From assembly GCA_026936325.1 (NCBI GenBank), contig JAPTHN010000004.1, forward strand, positions 14,268,439 to 14,332,438: a stretch of 64,000 nucleotides of DNA. Reading direction: 5' to 3'. The notes beneath the pieces are model-generated. The model saw only the letters and a list, made by a program, of their open reading frames with translations, was not told the origin of the DNA and searched no databases. Origin of the DNA: Platynereis dumerilii. Lineage: Eukaryota; Annelida; Polychaeta; Phyllodocida; Nereididae. This document shows positions 44,801 to 55,495 of this stretch, one piece after another; positions within the stretch are counted from its first letter, which is position 1, and each line of letters begins with the position of its first letter. A program made the translations under genes and the position numbers.

Positions 44801-47800
44801 GCATGATGACACACGAAGTGCAATTTTCACATTGCAGCAGTCCACTCTTTTTGCATATCAAATTTCCTGGCTGTAATCACTCTTAAATCCACAACTGCTA
44901 TGAAACAAGGTTTCATAAACCCACTGTTTATCGTGTCAATGAAAAATGAAATAGAAAAAATAAAATAGAAAAACTTTATGTCAATGACTTAGCCCCTAAA
45001 CTTGTTCCTTTTGATCTTAGGATAAATTGTGCCAAATTTCATTAAAATTGATTGATATTCAAATGTTGCTCGATGGCATTGGAGTCTATAATTTAAAACC
45101 AATGTGGTTCGAAGTCAAAAATTAACTTACAGGCCCCAGTAGATACACCAAAGTGACTATTTGACTTATTTTTGGGACCATTATGGTGTTCTTGTATCAA
45201 AATGTCATTTTTCATTCATAGGAGTCATTCCATGCCAACTCACCCAGAGCCTCCAGTATGATCATCTCAGATTTGGATTTAAAAAAATCACATGAATACC
45301 TTGAACTCGTTAATGGAGACATGCCAAATATGACGTCTGTAGTTTAAAAGTTATGACCAGTTTTGTGAAAAAGGTTTTGTTTAATTTTTTGCTCGAAAAT
45401 GTTAGACGTGCTGAGAGCTGCTCTTTGGAGGGATACAACTCAAGATTGGGTAGGGATATCCAGTTGATTTTTTTCTAATCCAACCAGGCCTGGATTATCC
45501 ATTAGGCTGAGTAGGCTATAGCCTAGGGCCTCACACCTCAGGGGGGCCTCACATTGGGTGAAAAAAATAATGAAATTGCCTTAATTTTTACAAAGCCTAA
45601 AATTAATTGTGAAAAGTCAAGCAAGTTGCACCCAATTGCATATAGGATAGAATATTTTATTTGCACAACTTGACTACTTACAATAAAATGGAACATACAT
45701 AAAAATATTACATGCAAAAAAGTAAAATGTTGTACAGGAGGGCACCTGAGCAGAAAATGCTGTAATATTAAGGGGCCCCAAATGATAATTTCAGATCATG
45801 TAGCCTTGAAATACCTGTTTTTAAAAAGAGTATTTATGCAAGGTTTCTCATATATGTAGCTCCTCTGATTGTCGTACAATCATGCAGAAATTTTGCAGAA
45901 AATTGTAGAAATTTTGTAAGATTATCTCAGAAATTGAAAGATTGCCTCAAATTTATTACCATATTAACAGGAATATGCACAATAACTGAAGAAATTTATT
46001 ACCATATTAACAGGAATATGCACAATAACTGAAGAAATTTCTACAATAACCGTACATATTTACGCAATTGTAATAGAAATTTTCATAACAACTGCAAAAC
46101 GTTCTGCAATTATCACGTGCAAATGAGTACAATTGTCTTAGAAATTGATGCCATCATTAGAATTTCCAATTATTGTGAAAATTGATACAATTATAGTAAA
46201 AATGTCTATGACTATTGTAGAAACGTTCTTATCATTATCTTGGATGAAAATGTGCTATTATCTTGGAAGAAATGTTGGCCTACAATTTTTTTGCCTATTC
46301 TGGTACATTTTTCATAATTTTTGTAGACATTATGATGATTATTGCAAATATTTTCACGATTATTGCAGATATTTTGTGGTAATTGCGAAAAGAAAGCGTA
46401 CAACGTTTTGCTCACATTTTTGCAATTTCAATTGTACGATTGATAATAATTATCTAGAAGAGCTGCGTAGTCTCATAAATTAGACCTGTGACATATCACT
46501 AAAATTTATATCAATCCAAACAGAACAGGGTCAAATGCAGAATTAGGCAGAGATTGATTCCTGTCTGGTTGGCTACTATGCATGTCATTTCATTATTGAA
46601 GTCTCAGACTCACAAAAAGCAGTCCATATATTGGCTTTTAAAACAATTTTGAAATACAAATTTTCTTGGGTGACATTGCTAAGGTCAGGTCAAGCAAGGG
46701 GCCTCACACTGAGGTTCAGCCTAGGGCCTCATGCTACCTTAATCCGGCCCTGAATCCAACTCATGATACAGTAGATTGGATTTCTTAGCCCAAACGTGAA
46801 AAACCTCTCGGGGCAGGTTGTCACATTTTCGGGGCAGGTTGTCAAACTCTCGGGGTAGGTTGTCACACTTTTGGTTGAGAGCTCAAATACAGGAAGTGGG
46901 AGGGACTAAGGCAGATCTTGACCAAGACAAGTTATTTTCATTATTTGTTCTTATCATGATTTAAAGAAATGTTTACATGGTAAGTGTATTAACTGTACCT
47001 TTTTCAACAACTATTTGATAAAGACTAGCATTGCATGCAAGTTGCAGGTAAAAAAATTACCTTTTGTGACAGAAAATTTTTAACATACCGTATACCTACC
47101 AGACTCCCTTCCAGGAGTCAAGATTTCTGCAAAAGACTCCAGTGGGTTATAAAATCAGTAAACAATGATTGGTTGAGCTGTGTAACTCTCCAGTTAAGTG
47201 CAATAAAAAGTGTGACAATCTGCCCCTGTGACAACCAGCCCCTGGTCTCCCCTATATGGGCATGCAAGTGTGCCCATCTGCATGGACAATTTGATCGTTT
47301 GTTCTGTAAATCTTCATTGATCATGTCAAATCAATCCATACTACTTCTTTTTTACAGCACCACAAACCAATGTCATAACAACAGATCATGGACGTTATGA
47401 AATTGTCAACAAGCCAGGGGTTGGACAGCCAGAAGCCAGGACCACATGCGCTCACCGTGGTGGATATCTTGCTGCTCTTGAAACTCAAGCTGAATATGAC
47501 GCTTTGGTCACGTTCAATCAGTGGTACTACATTGGATTGAATTCCTTTGCTGACCCTGGTATGTAGTATCCCGAGACGTGCATCGTGGTCCATTATTGAT
47601 AAGCGCTTGTGAATTTGCTGACTGTCTCACAGTAAGGCCAGACTTGTTTAATTTTTAGCTTCTAGGACCGACCGACCCAAAAGATTTTCTGCCTATCGAA
47701 AAAAAAATTGAGCATAACCAGAATTTTTATCAAATTGACATAAGAAAAAATTGAGAATTTATCTTTTTTATTTTCGTTCTACCGGCCGACACTAGAAAAG

Positions 47801-48073
47801 TGCCTCGAGAAGATGTGAGAAGCTAAAGATCAATTATGTCTGGCCTAACAAATCCTTTAAAATGCCACAAACCCTTAACATTTTTACATTCTTTCAGATA
47901 TATTTGTTTGGGGTCACAGTGGAAAAGTTCTTGATCCCACATTGAACAGATGGCGTCCCACAGAGCCCGACCAGCTCCATGAACGGTGTGTCCTTTTGCT
48001 TAACACTCAGATGGTTGACGCGCCCTGTGTTAATTTGGCAAGGTCTGCTGGCTACATTTGCGAATATTATTGA
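41804..48073 (+). CDS. Lectin gene C: secreted C-type-lectin-like protein, 3 exons, intact
   Basis: Exon 1 41804-42167, exon 2 47358-47558, exon 3 47898-48073: 364, 201 and 176 nt, identical in length to gene B, giving 246 aa. Donors GTAAGT and GTATGT, acceptors TTTTTTACAG and CTTTCAG; phase 1 introns. Signal peptide MYSYQLCCTLVMLTIAFLLA. N-terminal Cys-rich domain as in B (NKCFSKLKC, SECLACFYDE). Lectin domain: C1 in TCAHRGGYLA, YYIGLN, VWGHSGKVLD, EPD, C2 in ERCVLLL, C3 in VDAPC, end GYICEYY. The Ca-site motif EPD and VD in place of WND leave calcium-dependent sugar binding uncertain. ATG 41804 is chosen because it aligns with gene B's start and opens the hydrophobic segment. Intron 1 (5.2 kb) has grown by a LINE piece and a hAT-like element. 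A long hairpin sits in the 3' UTR. Confidence 0.9.
42431..44420 (-). mobile_element. 5'-truncated non-LTR retrotransposon in gene C intron 1
   Basis: Minus-strand element with its A-rich 3' end at about 42431-42455 and its 5' end near 44420, where homology to gene B intron 1 resumes. Only the second half of RT and the C-terminal domain remain. It sits within sequence related to the 25416-25734 MITE, of which a piece lies at about 42239-42275. Confidence 0.75.
42986..44401 (-). pseudogene. LINE ORF2 fragment: RT and Cys/His C-terminus
   Basis: One reading frame broken by an in-frame stop at about 43619-43621. The first part (44401-43622) has GVLQGGILSPKLFN, catalytic MYADDIVLVSD and the thumb NIGKTKVMQFN. 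The second part (43609-42986) ends with a CEKC ... DEIHCLIVC zinc-binding motif, known from several LINE clades. The sequence is distinct from the LINE at 8949-13226 (YADD instead of YVDD, different C-terminus). Clade not resolved. The upstream endonuclease is absent. Confidence 0.85.
44511..44873. mobile_element. TIR element (MITE) in gene C intron 1
   Basis: Counterpart of 25416-25734: GCCAGGAAAT ... AAAGAGTGGACTG at the left and CAGTCCACTCTTTTTGCATA ... ATTTCCTGGC at the right. Confidence 0.7.
45485..46752. mobile_element. Non-autonomous hAT element with perfect 8-bp TSD
   Basis: Ends CAGGCCTGGATTATCCATTA and TAATCCGGCCCTG, TSD AATCCAAC exact at 45477-45484 and 46753-46760. Subterminal GCCTAGGGCCTCA occurs in inverted orientation at both ends. 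No transposase. A ~42-bp direct duplication lies at about 45952-46035. Absent from gene B. Confidence 0.9.
46800..47265. repeat. Fragment of a GGGGAGACC-ended element
   Basis: Three copies of CGGGGCAGGTTGTCA-like words at 46808-46870 and, at the other side, CTGGTCTCCCCTATA near 47250-47262. The end resembles the element at 26606-28549 but the body differs. Confidence 0.4.
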
Positions 48074-48138
48074 GAAGTAACATTTTAATTATGACTGAAT
48101 GTAAATCAAACACTGTGCAGGGTACAAAATAATTTCAG

Positions 48139-48291
48139 ACAAAATTGGTTTTTTAGATTCAAAATGGTTTTTCGAAAAACCAAATTTCAATGCAAAAAAC
48201 CAATATGGATTTTTTTTTTAAATCCATGTTGGTTTTGCATTGAAATTTGGTTTTTCAAAAAACCATTTTAAATCTAAAAAACCAATTTTGT
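48139..48291. repeat. Long hairpin in the gene C 3' UTR
   Basis: Almost perfect ~70-bp arms built from short AAAACCAAT/ATTGGTTTT words around an A/T-rich loop. It starts 66 bases after the stop codon; gene B's 3' UTR lacks it. Probably a small foldback element. Confidence 0.75.
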
Positions 48292-48529
48292 CCCGACATT
48301 TTTTAGAGTTTACAATTGTGTCGGAGACAGGAGTGCCGGAAGAAAACACGGTGGCAGGGATAGTCGGGCGTATACAAAGGGCAAATCATAATTATTCAAG
48401 ATTTAAATTGAGAGTCAATAATGATTTTCAAAGTACTTACTAATTTGTGATGTGATGAGAAACTGCTTTATTGAATGAATGTGTCGCAACTTTTGATCAG
48501 TCTTATGAATGCTCTGTTTTGCCTTATGA

Positions 48530-48535
48530 AATAAA
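48530..48535 (+). other. Poly(A) signal, gene C
   Basis: AATAAA about 460 bases after the stop codon, mirrored in gene B at 21714-21719. Confidence 0.45.
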
Positions 48536-48905
48536 AACCCTAAAATTTTCATTAGAACTTTGATATGGGATCTCCTGTTTTTGACTTATCACTTACACCA
48601 TCAAAGAAAGCATCAAATTAGTGATATAGGCCTAAGTCGACAACATCTTGGGCTCTGCAATTGAAATGGCATCCTTTAAAAGTTTATACTCTGGTTCCAA
48701 CACTCGGTTTATGTGGACCGCTCGCTGGAGCTCGCGGAATTGCACGCTTGCCACAAGGTGGCAACACATGACAGCATATGTTCTACAAAGGCTGGAAAAA
48801 GCAGTCGCAATGATACATACAGCGGTCAACATGAAGACATGTTTATTACAATTATATTTAATCAAGCTCTGGGATGAGGAAGGCTTTTGTAGCTATAGGA
48901 AAATA

Positions 48906-49334
48906 TGTTGGGTTGTGCTGTATTTACTGTACATGACAAATAATAAATATCTTATTTTTGACATTTCAATTGCCAATACAAATCATAATAAAACCATGAA
49001 GCAAGTAGATTTCTCTGCCCAGGGTTATTGATCAATGGAACCGTACATATTTATGTATTTCTTAAACTTGTGTAGTTCTTTTAGCTTGTATGCGCAGACA
49101 AGTGTTGTGCTGATTATATGACAAATAACAAATATTGCTCTATTTTGACATTTCAATTGTCAATACCCTTCATTATAAAATCATGAGTCCTGTTTTTTGC
49201 TGGGATTATTGATTAATATGGCTGGTGGAGACAGACATCTTTTACTTGTATAGTTCTCAAGCAGTTGATGGAAATGAGTTCGTAAACACACACAGATGTC
49301 TTGTTGATCATGTTATCTTACTTAAGTGATTACT
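48906..49334 (+). promoter_or_regulatory. Gene D 5' flank with conserved upstream block(s)
   Basis: The block shared by all four genes is at 49157-49186 (149-178 bases before the ATG). A weaker second copy lies at about 48969-48998. The end of the gene C transcript and this promoter are only some 400 bases apart. Confidence 0.5.
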
Positions 49335-49719
49335 ATGTGTTTCTATCAACTCTGCTACACTTTCGCTATGCTATCAGTGACAAGCCTTTTCGGCGGGGTC
49401 GAAATGGCTGCAAAGGAGGATTTCAAAAATATCAAATATACAAAAATTTACAGTGACATTTTGATGAATAAGACTGATAAGAACATATACTGCAAAAAGC
49501 TGACTTTAAAACATTATACGGATAATAACAAGTACACTAGTAAGTTGAAATGCACAATGACTGCCCAAAAAATGTCTGCATGGCTCGTGGCACATAATGA
49601 GTCTGAATGCCTTGCCTGTTTTTACGATGAAATCAATTCTGAGTTTGAACGCTTTGATGGCAATCACAACGCTTTTACCTGGATGGAACAAATGAGTAAG
49701 TAATTGGTTCAAGACAAGG

Positions 49720-51040
49720 TTCAAGATTTGAGTCACATATTTGTGACATTTTGGTCCAAAATGTTATTTTTGAATTTCGGTCTGAAAAATAGCGAATCTT
49801 ATGTAAAATTTTACCCAGGAATCTGAATCTGAAGTCGGAAATACAAAATATCTCACCATTTTCATTCTACAAATGTTTTTATAACTTATCAATTGGAACC
49901 TAGCATTTTTTGGAATATCTCTCACTTTTACGCCATATATCTCAGTTGTACTCAATTTTTGTCAACAAATAAGCCTAACACAGTACCAAAGCACTAAACA
50001 ACTCCGTATTTTTATCCTGTAACAACCAGGCACATGCCTCAGATGGGCGCCCTGTGCCCTTATACATTTTGCATTAAAGAAGTGATTTTTGGCACGGCTG
50101 TCCAAGACAGCGAAATATAGAATGGAGGTAAGAGAAGACTGCAATAATGACCAGCCAGTGTCAAAAGTATTTGTCATGACTTACAAACTTATTTTAGGTC
50201 AATCATGCATATGTTATATTGCCCTTGCAATGGCTTGCATTGCCGACTGAGCCATAGATGGCTAAAATCCTGTAAAATTTGGTCGCAAAAAACTCAAGCT
50301 ATCCACTGGCCTCATATTGAACTTTTTGAACATAAACTTGTTGTAGCCAATATATCTGGGCATATCAATTTCGATTTTGGTGACTTTCAAACAAAAATTG
50401 CAAGAGACTGAGTTTTTTTTTGCGACGCCGTGTATTTTTTTCAGCTTTTCAAAATTTAGCAGACATAAGTTAGAAAATGCATTATTGAGACTTAATAAAT
50501 ATTGGTTGCAACCCAATTCTTGGTACTATCGTGTTCTATATTAAATTTGGAAGATATTGATGTATCATACAAATTTCTATTGCAAAAAATGACAACACAG
50601 TGTGCTGTCAAAGTCAGCAGCTTTACCTCAATCTGCAAAATTCTCAAAACAGTTATCACCTGACGTATAGAATATCCTGGTATTGTGAGTAGATGTTTTG
50701 TTGAAATATCTCAAATTTGTATGTAATTAGAAGCAAACAATATAGGGAATTATGTCAATGCGAAATAAATTATATAGAAGTGTTACTTCCATAGAAATAC
50801 ATTATGGTTACTTCCCCTTACATATGATATTGTGATACTGTGAAAAATGTTGTCACCGTAAAATGTGCATTTTTGCTTGTTTTCGGTCATATTTTGCCCT
50901 AAAACATGACAAAAGGATGAGATCTCATAATTTCGGAAGCCATTATTGGAAAGTAGACAGTTTTTGCCAGAAGGTAAGTTTAAAACCTTTTGCACAACCA
51001 CCGAGGGCATGGGTCGAAATACCACCCCGGGCTCGATCTA
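49720..51040. other. Gene D intron 1 sequence not shared with A
   Basis: No gene, no TIR and no known family recognised. The homology with gene A intron resumes near 51050. Confidence 0.45.
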
Positions 51041-52132
51041 ATCTGAGCCCATAGGACACTAAATGGAGGCGGGTTGTATCTGGTGTTCTGTGCTGAGACA
51101 ACTGGAAGACTCTGGGCATCCCTGAATTAATAGGGCATGTGTCAGACTGACAGTCATCTCATCAATCATCGTCATACATGAACGACGATCACCAACACTG
51201 GGGGGTGCTGTGGAACGGGAACCTTGGGCCATGTTCCTGTATCCTCTGCCCATCGGACCAGCTCTGTGGCTGCCCTTAGTTGTATTCAGTGGAAGGCTCA
51301 CCACAAATTTCCCCACCAGGGACCAAGAAGATATAGACTTACAAATACAAATAGATACTCAACACACAGAGTTCATATATGGGTCTACATCCTTCAAGCA
51401 AAAACTGCTTATTTATACACTAAAGACACAATATCAGTGAGCTGGAGTGAACTCTGCCAAAAATCAGATGCAGCAACTGCCAGGCCACTGATTATATTCC
51501 TGTGCCCTAAAAGTTGAAACTGAAATATTAGAGTGTGTATTACCAATGTGTACAATTAGTTTTATGCTATCTGTAGTAATAATGGGACAAAGGTCTAAAG
51601 ATGAGGAGTTTAAGCATTAAAAGAACTGAATTTACTCATGGATGACCCCGAATTCTGCCAGTCTCCTCACAGCTGCCACTGTTTGACAAAAAGGGACTAG
51701 GGTCAGTTGACAAATAGATGTGTGCAAAACTCCTTGACAAACAGGTGTTTGCAAAACTCAAATGTTGTCAATCTTCATTGTCTTTGATCATGCGAAATTA
51801 ATTCTCTTCTTTTTACAGCACCGCAAACCAATGTCATTACAACAGATCATGGACGTTATGAAATTGTCAACAAGTCTGGGGTTGGACAAGCATATGCCAG
51901 GACTTCATGTGCTCTCCGTGGAGGATATCTTGCCGCTCTGGAAACTCAGGCTGAATATGATGCCTTGGTTACATTCAATGAGTGGTACTACATAGGATTG
52001 AATGCCTTCACAGACCCTGGTATGTTTGTAATACTCATTGCTACTGATCCAAAAATTGAAATATCAGAATAAGGTGTTAACAAATTAAAATGACAATCTA
52101 CTAATATTTTTAAGTTTTAATTGGGAGATACT

Positions 52133-52214
52133 CAGTGGCGTATTTAGCGGGGGCCATTGGCCATGGCGCCCCTCTTCCGCCCCCTATAAATGACGCTGTC
52201 TGGATCTGCCACTG
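52133..52214. mobile_element. Short hAT-like MITE remnant
   Basis: Begins CAGTGGCGTATTTAGCGGGG and ends TCTGGATCTGCCACTG, the latter like the TIR of 23725-24936. No TSD, so probably two fused or deleted copies. Confidence 0.45.
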
Positions 52215-52221
52215 TTGGTAA

Positions 52222-52580
52222 GGGACCATTCAGAATTTATGACTGGGGGATGGGAGTTTTTCCTGAGCTAACTTTTCTCACATGTTCCAAGGGGGTATTA
52301 ATTTTTTACAACATGTCCAAGGGGGGGTAAGAAATTCTAGCAAAAAAAAAGTGTTATAAAATGCGCATATAATCAGTTTGACCGTGAATCTGTATGCGCG
52401 ACTGTGAAATGTGCACAATATATGTGTGTATTGCTTTGTATGTTGAGGGGGGGTACTAAAATAACGCATTAAACCTAAGGGTGGGGTACTAAAAATCCGC
52501 ATGGAACACAAGGGGGGTATCAATTTTTGATGGGAAGTTCTGGCAAAACTCCCCCCCAGTCATAAATTTAGAATGGTCCC
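52222..52580. mobile_element. Harbinger-like MITE with TAA target duplication
   Basis: TIRs GGGACCATTCAGAATTTATG and CATAAATTTAGAATGGTCCC flanked by TAA on both sides (52219-52221, 52581-52583), in gene D intron 2. G-rich words GGGGGTA recur inside. Confidence 0.8.
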
Positions 52581-52839
52581 TAAAGTTGTTTAGTTGGTCT
52601 CAAACTTTTTCATTTTCAGCCATATATGTCTGGGGTCACAGTGGAAAAGTTCTGGATCCTGGTTTGGACAGGTGGTTAGCCGGAGAGCCCGACCGAGATG
52701 AAGAGAGATGAGTGATTTTATTTAATTCTCGGATGGCCGACGCACCCTGTAGCAGTTTAGCATTTATCAATGGCTATATTTGTGAATATTATTGAAAAGT
52801 ATTTTTATGATGACTCGATTTGGGTCAAACACAGGTAAA

Positions 52840-53290
52840 ATCAGGCCATTTTCTAAGTATTAAAGTGGTGGGGATTTGGCCCACCAACACCTGCAAAATC
52901 CCCACCACTGTCAGAGATTTGCCCCATAGGCGTAGGAGGCGGGAGGAGGGGTCCACGGTGGCTGCCCCCCCCCTAAAAAAATTTTGGAAAATCAATTTTT
53001 TTTCGGGCAACCCCCCCAAAATTTATTGACCTCCTACGCCTATGATTTGCCCCACCAGTAAGTGCCGTTTGATTTTAAATTTCATGTAAAATCGCTAAAA
53101 TGTATCAATTCAAAGTACCAATGGAGGCAAATCCATGTTATTTAAATCTACAATTCAGTTGAAATGACTCATTTATGAGAATATAGCTCAAATTTGAAAT
53201 CTTTGCACCTACACACGACCATTTCTGTGATGCGATAATAAAATGTCCTCTCCGAGTATAATCTGCACCTATGAAATTTGCTTAAAAAAT
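52840..53290. repeat. Interspersed repeat copy after gene D
   Basis: Related to 23400-23720 and 24940-24990. It supplies the unoccupied version of the site of the 23725-24936 foldback element. It is itself interrupted by 52926-53043. Confidence 0.55.
52926..53043. mobile_element. 118-bp MITE with 10-bp TSD
   Basis: Ends ATAGGCGTAGGAGG and CCTCCTACGCCTAT; exact duplication GATTTGCCCC at 52916-52925 and 53044-53053. A 9-11 bp TSD is typical of Mutator-like elements. Confidence 0.75.
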
Positions 53291-53583
53291 GCTCCGGGTA
53301 AAATTACCAATATTATAAAAACGCCATATTGTCATGTTTATGAAATTGACTGTCCTGTCATGTAAGAGATATATAAGGGTCAGAAACGAGAAATGTAAAC
53401 TAAAGGCCTTCTAGAGATTAAACAAATTATTGAACAGCAGTTTCACCTTTTTTTTGCGCACTGGTTGGAGTAGGCACATCAGTAGTTCCACAAAATCAAA
53501 TGAATTTGCACAGGCTGTTTCAAAACAATAGCTAATTGACTAATGACTCTCAGCAAGATCACCACCGGGGACAATATTACTTG

Positions 53584-53979
53584 AGAGGCCTCATGACAGG
53601 ATACAACCCCCCCCCCACCCCATAGGGTAACTAGGGGTAATTAGGGGGAAAGGAGCAGGTTATGCGGGGAAAGTGGGGCAAGTGGGGGAAGTGAGGTACA
53701 AGATGGGGTGACCGGGGCTAGCAGGAGGCAAGTGGGGGCAAGTTTGGGGAAAGGGGGGCAAGTGGGGTTAGGCGGGGGCTAGTGGGGTAAGCAGGGGCTA
53801 GTGGGGCAAATGGGGGTAAGCTGGGGCAAGTGAAGGGTGCCAAGCGGGGTAAGTGTGGGGAAAAGGGGGGTAAGTGGGGGAAAAGGGGGAAGAAGGGGCA
53901 AAATTGGGGTAAAATGGGAGGTAACTGAAATTACGGGAATAACAAAAGGGAACGGGGGTGTATCCAGTCATGAGGCCTC
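53584..53979. mobile_element. Small TIR element with internal G-rich repeats
   Basis: Inverted ends GAGGCCTCATGACAGGATAC and GTATCCAGTCATGAGGCCTC. The inside is a degenerate AAGTGGGGC/TAGTGGGG array. Single ends of the family occur at 30870 and 38840. Confidence 0.7.
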
Positions 53980-54870
53980 TTGAGCTTCTTGTTGAAGTTA
54001 GAATTAAAATTATGCTGAGATTGGGCCAGTCCACAAAAAAGAAAGTGTCCAAGAAAATACAAATTATACCATTCAACACCACTGTCAGCCAATCAAATGC
54101 CAGTAATTCAGGGCGATAATTCCAAAATTCTTTGTTGTCCTCTTATAGACTCATGTTTGACTGTTGAGTGTTTGTCTCATGAACAGTTATTCACCCTGGG
54201 ATCAGGTGTATGTGTTTATCACACCTCGAGCAAAAACCCTGGGTTGATAAATCACTTATTCCCTCTCCCATGGTGAATAACCTATACTTATCAGTCATTG
54301 AGTATCGTAACAATAACAGCATTAGGTAAGGAGATTTGATATTTGCAATTTATAGGACCACCTGCAATATTCGATATATGGTCAAAAATTACTAGACTAC
54401 TACCATACCAAGAATCTCTTGCTGTGTTAATGTCTAACTTAATGATCATCTCTTTAAAGGGAATATTTGTCCAAATGCAAACGAACATCAGAAGAAGAAG
54501 AAGGAGAAGAAGGAGAAGAAGAAAAATTGCATTGAGGCATTCAGCAAATTAGGCACAAATTAGTAAAAATATATCTGCAATATTATATTTGACGTTATTT
54601 GCTCAGTTTCGTCCAACCTCCCCTGCCGCCCGTGCTTGCTTCCGGCACCCTTGACCCTTGTCCATCTTTTTAACCCTTGTTAGTGCATAATTACAGGATA
54701 TAAACCCCCCCCCCATAATAATATCATTGCTCTGAATGTTTACTGGCTGATGATATTTCAGTCATTTTTCAAATATTTATTTGTCAATGAACAGGCGCAA
54801 GCCTAAATGGATAACTGTCCTCTTTGTCTCTAGTACATTCAAAGGTACCACACTTTGACTAAGCCTGCTA
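53980..54870. other. No gene seen
   Basis: AT-rich; an AGA/GAAG purine run at 54489-54525 creates chance basic ORFs. No motif recognised. Confidence 0.4.
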
Positions 54871-54874
54871 ACTT

Positions 54875-54994
54875 CACCTGGATAGAAAGTAGGTCACTTT
54901 TGAGCCAATCAGAGAAGTTCTTACAAAGGTCAAATTTGTAAGAACATCTCTGATTGGCTGACTCTTTTAAAGTGACCTACTTTCTGTCCAGGTG
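54875..54994. repeat. 120-nt hairpin
   Basis: CACCTGGATAGAAAGTAGGT to CCTACTTTCTGTCCAGGTG with about 50-bp arms, few mismatches and a loop of a few bases. It lies directly before a SINE. Confidence 0.75.
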
Positions 54995-54995
54995 A

Positions 54996-55204
54996 GGGGG
55001 AAAGGTTGGCCTAGTGGTAACGTGTTTGGCTGCCAATCGATGGGTCCAGGGTTCGAATCCAGGACTTGCCGGGTCACCTGGCCCTATGTTGGATGGCTGT
55101 TTCAATCATCCTTCACCTCATTGCCGTGTCCTCCTCCTGTCCTAATTAGCCTACCAAGTGCATAAATGCAGAACTTAAAGCCCCAATCATCCATCCATCC
55201 ATCC
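54996..55204 (+). mobile_element. SINE, tRNA-derived, ATCC tail
   Basis: TTGGCCTAGTGGTAACGTG, GGTTCGAATCC, CCTATGTTGGATGGC, tail ATCCATCCATCC. Confidence 0.88.
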
Positions 55205-55495
55205 GTTAATTACCTTTTAATATATTGGAGACAAGGAAAGAAAAAGACTCTAATAGACTTTGTCCTGTGGTCAATGACTTGTGAAGTTTCTAAAAGCACT
55301 CAAGAAAATCATGCATTGTTCAGTGCTGGCCGGTGCCAGCCGTAAGTCAACTTTGAGAGTGGTGAAAGAGTTTCTTTGTGGTTAAAGTGTTAACCAAACC
55401 ACTTTTGCATACAAGGAAGGAATGGAAGGTGAACGGTGCTGTGGTCTGTCGCCAAGTGCAGTATTTCTGATTCTATAGAGCCTAACGGGAATTTG
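55205..55495. other. No feature seen
   Basis: Unique-looking sequence between two SINE copies. Confidence 0.35.

Larger units (their letters stand above)
36034..48905 (+). repeat. Right arm of the lectin-locus palindrome
   Basis: Inverted counterpart of 21330-32805. It carries gene C and four insertions not seen in the left arm: 39641-41063, a LINE piece at 42431-44420, the hAT-like element 45485-46752 and a hairpin at 48139-48291. Confidence 0.85.
49335..52795 (+). pseudogene. Lectin gene D: C-type-lectin-like gene with TGA at a conserved Cys
   Basis: Exon 1 49335-49695 (361 nt), exon 2 51819-52019 (201 nt), exon 3 52620-52795 (176 nt), with good donors (GTAAGT, GTATGT) and acceptors (TTTTTACAG, ATTTTCAG) and phase 1 introns. 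Signal peptide MCFYQLCYTFAML, Cys-rich domain with SECLACFYDE, lectin domain with SCALRGGYLA, YYIGLN, VWGHSGKVLD and EPD. In exon 3 the codon for the second conserved Cys (CVLLL in C) is TGA at 52709-52711; the frame then continues without fault to GYICEYY and the normal stop. It is therefore either a very recent pseudogene or a gene giving a protein that ends before the last lectin strands. Selenocysteine is conceivable but nothing supports it. Intron 1 has 1.3 kb of unrecognised sequence (49720-51030); intron 2 holds two MITEs. Confidence 0.8.

Noticed and set aside
47118-47324. Minus-strand ORF overlapping the region before gene C exon 2
   Set aside because: Antisense chance ORF in intron sequence; the plus strand here leads to a well-supported splice acceptor.
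52709-52711. TGA in gene D as selenocysteine
   Set aside because: The position is Cys in paralogues, which is suggestive, but no SECIS-like structure was recognised and lectin domains are not known selenoproteins. Kept only as a remote option.
54343-54552. ORF ending in an arginine-rich run
   Set aside because: The basic tail is translated from an AGA/GAAG microsatellite.
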